Assembly (NCBI RefSeq): GCF_025685625.1
Contig: NZ_JAGSYI010000001.1
Coordinates: 1,426,001 to 1,490,000, forward strand
DNA length: 64,000 bases
Reading direction: 5' to 3'
Origin: Acidicapsa acidisoli
Lineage (GTDB): Bacteria > Acidobacteriota > Terriglobia > Terriglobales > Acidobacteriaceae
Part shown: one piece after another, positions 10,382-18,758 of the stretch
How the letters are laid out: every line of letters begins with the position of its first letter
Numbering within the stretch: the first letter of the stretch is position 1
Program-made: the position numbers and the translations under genes
Notes under the pieces: model-generated
Databases searched by the model: none
What the model was told of the DNA's origin: nothing
What the model saw: the letters and a program-made list of their open reading frames with translations, nothing else

Positions 10382-11626
10382 CTACTTTTTCTTTTCCCAG
10401 AGTTCTTCGTGGCGATCGTCGCGGACCTGAATCCCTGTGACTCTGCCCTGAGCGTCGTGTTCAAAGGTTAGCCGGGTCAGGCTGCCGCTGGGATAGAAGA
10501 AGGTGCTGGTGCTCTCGGCCATGATTTCATTGACATCGCCCTGGGCGTTGCGCAGGAAGACCTGTTCGCCCTGGCGCTGGATGGTGGCTACGAGAACGTT
10601 GTAGCTGTCGCGGTATTCGCCGACGTAGGTATCGAGGATCGCGGTTGGAAGTTTGAGGGCGGGTGGGTGGAGCGGGATGGTGATGCGTTCTGCGAGCGGC
10701 GGCAATTGGGGAACCTGGCTTAAGCGATGCGAGAGGAGCCAGCGCGGCAGTTCGGGTTCATTGAAGGCGCGGGTCCAGCAGTCGTGATGCAGACCCTGGT
10801 AGTCCCAGAGGCGGACGTGGCCATTCTCGGCTTTGATCGCTTCGAACATCAGCTCACTCTGGCGGGGGACGACGGTCGTGTCTTCGGCGCCGTGAAAGAG
10901 CCAGATGGGCGTGCGGCCCAGGTGGCGGGCGTACTCGGCGGGGAGCGTAGCAACTTCTCGCCAGCGGTCGGGGGCGTAGCTCCAAAAGACTCCTGAGGCG
11001 GCTATGGCAATCGCTGCCCAGCGATGCGGAAAATTGCGGGCGAGTTCCCAGGCGCCGTAGCCGCCGAGGGAGAGACCGGTGAGGTAAGTGCGGTCGGGGT
11101 CGGCGTGAAATTCGCGGGCTTCCTGGTCGAGGGAAGCCATGGCCATTTGCAGCATGTCGGGGTCAGTCCAGAAATGGCGAAGAGGGCACTGCGGCATGAC
11201 GACGATGAAGGGCCAGCGTTCGGGGTGGTCGCGAAGCTGTTGGGGAAGGCCGATCTGGGTCTGCCACATGCCTTCGCTGCCGCGTTCGCCGCGGCCGTGC
11301 AAGAAGAGGATGATCGGCGGAGCAGGTTCGGATTCCTTTCCTGAGGTTCCGTTGCTTTTCTTGTCGTTTTTTTTGTCTGCTGTTCGATCAGGCTCCGCTC
11401 GGTGGAAATCTTCGGGGATGTAGACCTGAAATCGATAGGTAATTCCCTGCACTTCTATGGTGCGATTGAGGAATCCAGTTTCCTGAATTTGGGGAGTCGG
11501 ATGGGCTTCCCGAGGATGGGATGTTGCGGAGACGGTTGCGTGAGCGATGGAAACGGCCAGGTACAGCAGCAAGAAGGATATAGCCGGGACGGCTGGTCCC
11601 TTCCCAGATCGGCCGGATGTTTGCAT
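10382..11626 (-). CDS. Secreted alpha/beta-hydrolase esterase (PHB depolymerase/phospholipase-carboxylesterase like)
   Basis: Predicted exported serine hydrolase, 414 residues from the chosen start. ATG at 11626 opens a signal-like N-terminus (VPAISFLLLYLAVSIAHA); a longer frame to 11737 adds only low-quality sequence and is rejected. The fold is supported by the oxyanion block FLHGRGERGSEG, the nucleophile elbow GLSLGGYGAWE, an acid residue in FHGAEDTTVV and a late His in YQGLHHDCW. About 110 C-terminal residues follow the catalytic domain and look like a beta-rich accessory region (TYVGEYRDSYNVLVATIQRQG), similar to sequences attached to peptidases and esterases in Acidobacteriota. The substrate is unknown. 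Confidence 0.85.
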   Translation of the reverse strand: MQTSGRSGKGPAVPAISFLLLYLAVSIAHATVSATSHPREAHPTPQIQETGFLNRTIEVQGITYRFQVYIPEDFHRAEPDRTADKKNDKKSNGTSGKESEPAPPIILFLHGRGERGSEGMWQTQIGLPQQLRDHPERWPFIVVMPQCPLRHFWTDPDMLQMAMASLDQEAREFHADPDRTYLTGLSLGGYGAWELARNFPHRWAAIAIAASGVFWSYAPDRWREVATLPAEYARHLGRTPIWLFHGAEDTTVVPRQSELMFEAIKAENGHVRLWDYQGLHHDCWTRAFNEPELPRWLLSHRLSQVPQLPPLAERITIPLHPPALKLPTAILDTYVGEYRDSYNVLVATIQRQGEQVFLRNAQGDVNEIMAESTSTFFYPSGSLTRLTFEHDAQGRVTGIQVRDDRHEELWEKKK

Positions 11627-11822
11627 GTTCTTTATCCAAACACAGTCGAGGCCTTCTGGGAAGGAAGATTGACCTCTCGTACCACCAAAGTTCGAGGAAA
11701 GACGCCGGAATTGGGACTTCGTGGTTCCCCAAAACAAAGGCAGCGCAAAACGCCGCCCTTGTTTTCTGGGACCTACTTTTTGATCGAAGAAGTGGGGGAA
11801 TGAAGCAATCAGGCTTCAAAGA

Positions 11823-12602
11823 TCAAGCTTCGAAACTGACGAGCGAGAACATCGCACCTTGCGGGTCGACGCCCTGGACGATCCAGCTACCGCCGGGAAC
11901 CTGCATGGGACCGTTCACGACGCTCCCGCCGCCGGCTTTGATGCGCTCGATAGCGGCACTGATGGCGTCCACCTGGAAGTAGAATCCCCAGCAGGGCACG
12001 GGAACGTTTGGAGTCTTGGTCATCATGCCCCCGACCTGTTTGTCTTCGTAGCCAAATATGCGATAGATGCCCATTGGACCCATGTCCATATCGGTGACTT
12101 TGTCCCAGCCGAAGAGGGTGCTGTAGAAGGTGAAGGCGGGTTCGAGATCACCGGCGTAGAGTTCGTGCCAGCCGACGGTGCCGGGAGTGGGAGGTAGGGG
12201 ACGGTCGGTGGGAGTCGGCATATTGGGATTGGAAGTGAAGATGACGAATGGTGTGCCCTGAAGGTCTGCGACGACGATGAAGCGGAGCATGCCGGGCACG
12301 TCGGTGGCTGGTTTCAGGATCTTGCCACCGGCTTCGACCACTTTGACTCCGTAAGCATCGACATCCGGAACGTGGATGTAGCCGATCCATGAGGGTGGGT
12401 GGTTCATGGCCTTGGCCTCTTCGGGAAGGGTCATGAGGCCGGCGATGCCAACTGCGCCTAGGTTGAAGGTGAAATAGGTCATGGATCCCTGGCTGACATC
12501 TTTGGTTGTCCAGCCCACAACGCTGGAGTAAAAGGCGCCGGCCGCGGCCGTATCGGTGGTCATCAGTTCGTACCAGGCGAAGTTGCAGGTTGGGCTGGAC
12601 AT
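11823..12602 (-). CDS. Two-domain VOC family (glyoxalase/bleomycin-resistance fold) protein
   Basis: Two tandem VOC domains in 259 residues: the first begins FAWYELMTTDTAAAGAFYSSVVGW and the second VGWHELYAGDLEPAFTFYSTLFGW. Proteins of this kind are often annotated as hydroxylases or glyoxalase-like, but the substrate cannot be read from sequence. The start at 12602 has AGGAGA eight bases upstream; the open frame to 12677 runs through the promoter region and is rejected. It is divergent from a MarR regulator 84 bases away, with a shared palindromic operator, so it is probably the regulator's target. Confidence 0.9.
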   Translation of the reverse strand: MSSPTCNFAWYELMTTDTAAAGAFYSSVVGWTTKDVSQGSMTYFTFNLGAVGIAGLMTLPEEAKAMNHPPSWIGYIHVPDVDAYGVKVVEAGGKILKPATDVPGMLRFIVVADLQGTPFVIFTSNPNMPTPTDRPLPPTPGTVGWHELYAGDLEPAFTFYSTLFGWDKVTDMDMGPMGIYRIFGYEDKQVGGMMTKTPNVPVPCWGFYFQVDAISAAIERIKAGGGSVVNGPMQVPGGSWIVQGVDPQGAMFSLVSFEA

Positions 12603-12651
12603 AGATGGTCTCCTGTTGGTTGGGATTTGGTGGGGGGATTCACACCCGGAA

Positions 12652-12680
12652 TTGACTCGGTACGTTGATATCAACATAAT
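12652..12680 (+). promoter_or_regulatory. Sigma70-like promoter of the MarR gene, possibly leaderless
   Basis: TTGACT (12652-12657) and CATAAT (12675-12680) are separated by exactly 17 bases, five of six matches in each element. The expected transcription start falls at or within a base or two of the ATG at 12687, and no Shine-Dalgarno sequence could fit. The transcript is therefore probably leaderless. Confidence 0.7.
12664..12675. promoter_or_regulatory. Palindromic MarR-type operator between divergent promoters
   Basis: GTTGATATCAAC is a perfect 12-base palindrome. It fills the spacer of the MarR promoter and overlaps the -10 element of the VOC promoter, so one bound dimer could block both. 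MarR proteins commonly bind such short dyads next to their own gene. Binding by the adjacent MarR is inference. Confidence 0.72.
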
Positions 12681-12693
12681 TCGAGTATGTCAA
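12665..12693 (-). promoter_or_regulatory. Sigma70-like promoter of the VOC gene
   Basis: On the minus strand TTGACA (12693-12688) and TATCAA (12670-12665) are 17 bases apart. The -35 element overlaps the MarR start codon and the -10 overlaps the palindrome. The expected start near 12658 would give a leader of about 55 bases with AGGAGA before the VOC ATG. Confidence 0.65.
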
Positions 12694-13157
12694 CGGTTGT
12701 GGAGGTTAACTTTCAAACAACGCTGCTAGTGCGAGATACGTGCCTTTGTCTACATGTGCAGCGGGCGGCGCGGGCGTTGGCGCGGAGGTTTGACGAGGCG
12801 CTCAAGCCGGTTGGGCTGACGAACGGGCAGTTTTCGCTGATGATGAGTCTGAATCGGCCGGATATGCCGGGGGTTCCGCGGGCGACGATCGGGTCGGTGG
12901 CGGATTTATTAGGGATGGATCGGACTACAGTGACGGCTTCGGCAAGAGTGTTATTTGAGCGCGGCTTGATTTTGGTGACGGCTGAGCCGGAGGACCGCAG
13001 GACTAAGGTGCTAAGGCTGACGCAAGAGGGGCGGCAAGTGCTGGCGGATGCGGTGCCGATCTGGACGCGGGTGCATGGGGAGATTGAACGGGAGCTTGGG
13101 GAGTCGAAACCGGAGCTCCTGCGGCGGGATCTGCTGGTTCTGGCGCAGGGCGGATGA
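12687..13157 (+). CDS. MarR family transcriptional regulator
   Basis: Winged-helix MarR repressor, 156 residues. The N-terminal helix has a Cys-x-Cys (DTCLCLHVQRAARALARRFDEAL); the recognition region is VADLLGMDRTTVTASARVLFERGLI and the wing is AEPEDRRTKVLRLTQEG. The cysteine pair near the dimer interface might sense oxidants, as in OhrR-like MarR proteins, but that is inference. The start at 12687 sits seven bases after a -10 element, consistent with leaderless translation. It is divergently paired with the VOC gene and probably represses it and itself. Confidence 0.92.
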   Translation: MSTVVEVNFQTTLLVRDTCLCLHVQRAARALARRFDEALKPVGLTNGQFSLMMSLNRPDMPGVPRATIGSVADLLGMDRTTVTASARVLFERGLILVTAEPEDRRTKVLRLTQEGRQVLADAVPIWTRVHGEIERELGESKPELLRRDLLVLAQGG

Positions 13158-13185
13158 AGGGAGTTCCCTCACCCGCTGCCTGGAT

Positions 13186-14544
13186 TCAATTCGCCAGTGA
13201 ATAGACGACGGTGATAGTGGTCTCTACTTCAACCGGATTTCCGTTGAGAAGGAAGGGTTCATAGCGCCACTGGCGGATTGCGTCGAGGGCGCTTGCCTGT
13301 AACTCCTTTGGACCTTCCTGAATGCGCAACTCGCTGGGAACGCCTTCTTTGCTGATGATCGCTTCGACAATTACGTCGCCGGAGATTCTCTTTTCTTTTG
13401 CTTCCTGTGGGTAGACGGGTGTGGCATGGCTTATCACCTTGAGCTCTGTCGATTTGACGTGGATCTTCTTTGGCGCGTCGGGCTGCGTTTCTACACCGGC
13501 TATTTCCATTCGCAGGGCGATGGCGGAGGCACAGGTTCCGAGTGCAATGGCTGCGCAGACGGCTACGATCAGGAACTTTCGCGGGGCAGCTAAATTGGGG
13601 CGATTCCGGGTCAGATTCATAACTCTCCTTTCGAAGTTGCTGGCATCGAGGATTCCGATGGCGTGGAGGTTTCGCTGGGGCGTGGGGCAGGACAGCGTGG
13701 TGGCGAGGCGAAGCAGGGAGCGGGCGTAACTGCCTTGTCCGGCGGTGGCGCGAGCGGCGGATTCGTCGCAGACCATCTCGCGGGTTTCGGCGATTCGGGA
13801 GCGGAAGAGCCAGAGGATGGGATGGAAGGACAGCGGCAGGGAGAGCAATTCGTAGAGGAGATTTTTGGCGAAGTCGTGGCGCTGCATGTGGGCGGTTTCG
13901 TGGGCGAGGACGGTGTCTAAATCGTCTCTGCGGTCGTCTTCGCACAGGCGATCAAAGAAGCCGGGTGGGATAAGTAGTGCAGGTCTTCGGATGCCGATGG
14001 TTACTGGGCCGTGGACCGCATCGGAGATGGCTAGCTGGCCATTGCGGATTAGGAAGCGTTGCCTGAAGTGGTTGAAGCGGGTTGTGAGTTCGCTGGATTG
14101 CTGGATTGGCTGGGATTGCTTGCGAATCTGGACTGTCCGCAGGATTCCGTATGCGAGGCGTGTTGTGAAGTAGAGGACGGTGCAGGCGTAGAGGCTGATG
14201 ATTCCGGTTGCGAGCCAGGGAGCTGGATGCAGGCCGGAGCTTTGGACTGAGCCGGAGCCGAGGAGGATTCGGATGCTACCGCCGCCTCCTGGCTTGCCGG
14301 GCCATGCGCTTATTGCAAGAGCGAGCGCTTGCTGCCATAGCGCACTCAGACTGAAATTGCAGAGCGGAAGGATGGTCGCGACTATCAGTGAGCTGACCCA
14401 GACGCGGTGTTCGGTGCGCGCTCCGACGGGGCGGGCGAGGTGTGCGGCGATACTGGCTGCGGCGAAGACGAGTGGGACTTGCCATACGGAGTTGAGCAGA
14501 TATTCGATGAGCCAGGATGCGAAAGTGTGATTCATGTGATTCAT
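13186..14544 (-). CDS. M56 family (BlaR1/MecR1-like) membrane peptidase with C-terminal TonB domain
   Basis: Membrane zinc metallopeptidase, 452 residues. The HEXXH motif is HETAH at residues 215-219, preceded by about four N-terminal hydrophobic segments. A further hydrophobic segment (FLIVAVCAAIALGTCASAIAL) follows, then a periplasmic TonB C-terminal-like domain (VYPQEAKEKRISGDVIVEAIISKEG to RQWRYEPFLLNGNPVEV). There is no penicillin-binding sensor domain, so beta-lactam sensing is not indicated. The ATG at 14544 overlaps the BlaI stop (ATGA); the frame extending to 14946 crosses blaI out of frame and is rejected. It probably triggers cleavage of the BlaI-type repressor. Confidence 0.9.
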   Translation of the reverse strand: MNHMNHTFASWLIEYLLNSVWQVPLVFAAASIAAHLARPVGARTEHRVWVSSLIVATILPLCNFSLSALWQQALALAISAWPGKPGGGGSIRILLGSGSVQSSGLHPAPWLATGIISLYACTVLYFTTRLAYGILRTVQIRKQSQPIQQSSELTTRFNHFRQRFLIRNGQLAISDAVHGPVTIGIRRPALLIPPGFFDRLCEDDRRDDLDTVLAHETAHMQRHDFAKNLLYELLSLPLSFHPILWLFRSRIAETREMVCDESAARATAGQGSYARSLLRLATTLSCPTPQRNLHAIGILDASNFERRVMNLTRNRPNLAAPRKFLIVAVCAAIALGTCASAIALRMEIAGVETQPDAPKKIHVKSTELKVISHATPVYPQEAKEKRISGDVIVEAIISKEGVPSELRIQEGPKELQASALDAIRQWRYEPFLLNGNPVEVETTITVVYSLAN

Positions 14545-14930
14545 TTGTCCGCTCCGTCGGCGCTGCCGGATTCGAGGCGTTTGGTTAGCTCGATGATTTT
14601 GTCTGGGTCGATCTGACGGGACTTGATGAGGCTCATGACTAACTCTTCGCTGGAGCCACCGAACATGCGGTCGACGAGGTCGCGGATGGCGTGGCCGGAG
14701 GCGTTGGCTTCGGTGACGGTGGCGCTGTATTCGTAGGCGCGGCCCTTGAGCTTGCGCTTCAGCTTGCCTTTGCGGCGCAGTATGTTGAGCATGGTCTGCA
14801 CGGTGGTGTAGGCGAGCTCCTGTTCGAGACCCTCCTGCACGGCGCTCACGTTGCTGGAGCCCTGCTTCCAGATGACCTGCATGATCTGGAGTTCGAGCTT
14901 GGTTAGGGTTTCTTCTTTGTGCTTTGCCAT
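14541..14930 (-). CDS. BlaI/MecI/CopY family transcriptional repressor
   Basis: Winged-helix repressor, 129 residues, full length for the family. LTKLELQIMQVIWKQGSSNVSAVQEGL is the typical opening of the DNA-binding domain, followed by AYTTVQTMLNILRRKGKLKRKLKGRAYEYSATV and the C-terminal dimerisation helices. The start at 14930 has AGGAG six bases upstream. It is the first gene of a two-gene operon with the M56 peptidase, and its promoter carries two CTAA-N4-TTAG dyads that are probably its own binding sites. Confidence 0.93.
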   Translation of the reverse strand: MAKHKEETLTKLELQIMQVIWKQGSSNVSAVQEGLEQELAYTTVQTMLNILRRKGKLKRKLKGRAYEYSATVTEANASGHAIRDLVDRMFGGSSEELVMSLIKSRQIDPDKIIELTKRLESGSADGADK

Positions 14931-14936
14931 TCTTAC

Positions 14937-14952
14937 TCCTAAACAATTAGGA
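14937..14952. promoter_or_regulatory. Operator-like dyad at the blaI transcription start
   Basis: TCCTAAacaaTTAGGA is a perfect six-base inverted repeat around a four-base spacer. It covers the predicted transcription start of the blaI-type gene and part of its Shine-Dalgarno sequence, so a bound repressor would block initiation. Confidence 0.68.
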
Positions 14953-14980
14953 CAATAGGCTGCGATTGCGGCATTGTCAA
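14952..14980 (-). promoter_or_regulatory. Sigma70-like promoter of the blaI-M56 operon
   Basis: On the minus strand a consensus TTGACA (14980-14975) is 17 bases from TATTGT (14957-14952). Expected initiation near 14945 gives a leader of about 15 bases with AGGAG before the ATG at 14930. Confidence 0.75.
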
Positions 14981-14992
14981 CTAAATTCTTAG
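14981..14992. promoter_or_regulatory. Second operator-like dyad upstream of the blaI -35 element
   Basis: CTAAattcTTAG repeats the core CTAA-N4-TTAG of the first dyad directly upstream of the -35 box. The two centres are 42 bases apart, about four helical turns, placing both on the same DNA face. Confidence 0.62.
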
Positions 14993-15162
14993 GAGATGGT
15001 TTCGCCGGTCGTTTTGCTGCCTATTGTCTGATTCTCCGGAGTAGAGCGAAGCCGGGCCTGAAGGCCCTGATCTGTGGGATCTGTCTTCGGGAGGCTGAAG
15101 CCGCCCGCTCCCTCCGTTACGCTGCTTCGCTCGATGTTTTTGTATTCGATAGGCAGCGGGTT

Positions 15163-15858
15163 TTAGTCGCCCGTGACGAGGGCGAAGGTAAAGCCGTCGT
15201 AGCCTTTGCTCCCTACGGTCTGGAGGGCGGTGGCGGTTAGGCGCGCATTTCCTTGTTGATTGGCGCCGATCATCTCAAACATGGCGCGAGTGCCGGTGAT
15301 GGCAGGTTCAGTGCTGGCGGGGTTGGCGATTTCGCCGTCGCGGATTACGTTGTCGACAATGATTAGGGTGCCTTTGCGGGAGAGCTTCAGGGCCCATTCG
15401 AGATAGGTGGGGTTGTTGGGCTTGTCGGCGTCGATGAAGATGAGGTCGAAGGGTTTGGGGTCTGCGGCGTGAAGTTTCGCGAGTGAGTCGGCGGCTGGGC
15501 CGATCTGGATTTCTACGAGGTGCGCGAGGCCGGCGTGGGCGATGTTTTTCTGGGCTACAGCGGCGTGTTTTGGCTCGAATTCGAGGGTGATGAGATGGCC
15601 TTCGGGCGGGAGTGCGCGGGCGAGCCAGATGGTGCTGTAGCCGCCGAGAGTGCCGATTTCGAGGATGCGGGTTGCGCCTTGCAGGAGGGCCAGCAGGTGG
15701 AGGAATTTGCCCTGGGTGGGGCTTACGTCGATGGTGGGAAGGTTTGCGGCGGCGTTGGCTGCAAGGGCGGATTCGAGGATGGGGTCGGATGAGATGAGGG
15801 TTTCGTTCAGATAAGCGTCGACATCGGTCCATAGGGGATTGTCGGTGGGCTGGCGCAT
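15163..15858 (-). CDS. SAM-dependent O-methyltransferase (family 3, CCoAOMT-like)
   Basis: Class I O-methyltransferase of 231 residues. The SAM site reads ILEIGTLGGYSTIWLARALP (motif I), the acidic residue follows in LITLEFEPKHAAVA, and the metal-binding block is FDLIFIDADKPNN with IIVDNVIRDGEI. These match cation-dependent catechol-type O-methyltransferases. The start at 15858 has AAGGAG seven bases upstream; the frame to 16068 crosses a dispersed repeat and is rejected. No neighbour indicates the substrate. Confidence 0.9.
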   Translation of the reverse strand: MRQPTDNPLWTDVDAYLNETLISSDPILESALAANAAANLPTIDVSPTQGKFLHLLALLQGATRILEIGTLGGYSTIWLARALPPEGHLITLEFEPKHAAVAQKNIAHAGLAHLVEIQIGPAADSLAKLHAADPKPFDLIFIDADKPNNPTYLEWALKLSRKGTLIIVDNVIRDGEIANPASTEPAITGTRAMFEMIGANQQGNARLTATALQTVGSKGYDGFTFALVTGD

Positions 15859-16021
15859 GGATCGGCTCCTTCGGCTGCTGGTTTGAATATAGCTAAGGTC
15901 GGATTCTGTTCGCAGAAAAACGGAGATTCCGTGTTGGTGCATGGAGAAAAGCAGATTCCCTGCGGGAATGAGAGACGGAAAAGCAAGGGCAACGGCAAAG
16001 GCAAGAACAGGTCTGGATTTT

Positions 16022-16070
16022 GTGGTTCCCACCCATGTCGCGATCATGCTGCGCCATGGATGGGGCACCC
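16022..16070. repeat. Dispersed palindromic repeat A, copy 1
   Basis: About 49 bases with the core CCCACCCATGTCGC ... GCGCCATGGATGGGGCACCC. The ends form an imperfect inverted repeat (CCCACCCATG against CATGGATGGGG). Nearly the same sequence recurs at 20496-20539 and 21386-21434. This copy lies between the O-methyltransferase start and the GH76 3' end. Confidence 0.82.
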
Positions 16071-16098
16071 GGCACTCGGACGATGAGTGAGGACTCGG

Positions 16099-18353
<2,255 letters not shown>

Positions 18354-18392
18354 CTAGATGCTGGTCCCTCCGCGATGCTTTCATGTCAATTC

Positions 18393-18638
18393 TTAGCAGA
18401 TGAGGGCACGAATGCGGGACTCGATCATGCTGCAGGGCACGAAGAAGGGTTTGTTGGTGCACTGGATGATCAGGGAAGCGGCTGCGGCGCTGTATTGCCA
18501 GGTGAAATCCATCTCCTGGTAGGTGGTGCTGCCGCTTTCGCCTGTCAGGTCGAGGCCTTGCGCCTTTGCCGTTGCGAGAAGCGACTGGTATTTGTCGGCT
18601 GTGATTTCCGTCAAGGTAATTGTTGGACAGTTCGCCAT
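18393..18638 (-). CDS. Small conserved-looking protein of unknown function
   Basis: An 81-residue protein I cannot assign to a named family. AAGGAG precedes the ATG at 18638, and composition is protein-like (MANCPTITLTEITADKYQSL at the start, CTNKPFFVPCSMIESRIRAL near the end). Three cysteines are spread through it (residues 4, 61 and 69) besides a C-terminal one. There is no signal peptide or membrane span. Similar short cytoplasmic proteins seem to occur in acidobacterial genomes, but I recall no function. It sits 48 bases upstream of tgt on the same strand. Confidence 0.72.
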   Translation of the reverse strand: MANCPTITLTEITADKYQSLLATAKAQGLDLTGESGSTTYQEMDFTWQYSAAAASLIIQCTNKPFFVPCSMIESRIRALIC

Positions 18639-18700
18639 TGGTTACTCCTTACCTTTGACGGTAGCAAAGAGAGGGGAAATTGCACGCAAGTGGGGGCGGT

Positions 18701-18739
18701 GGAAAAGCAGATCCTTCGCTGCGCTCAGGATGACAAGCA
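18701..18739. repeat. Dispersed repeat B (TCCTTCGCTGCGCTCAGGA type), copy 1
   Basis: About 39 bases with core AAAGCAGATCCTTCGCTGCG and CTCAGGATGACAAGC. A second, partly expanded copy lies at 37550-37661. On the reverse strand it would read CHPERSEGSAF, a peptide that appears as spurious ORF sequence in many genomes. It lies between the ABC permease stop and the 81-residue gene. Confidence 0.78.
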
Positions 18740-18758
18740 TTTAGAAAGCGAGACGGTC

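Noticed and set aside
13186-14946. 586-residue frame covering the M56 peptidase and all of blaI
   Set aside because: The first 134 residues are Arg/Gln/His-rich out-of-frame translation of blaI; the real start is ATG 14544 with an ATGA overlap.
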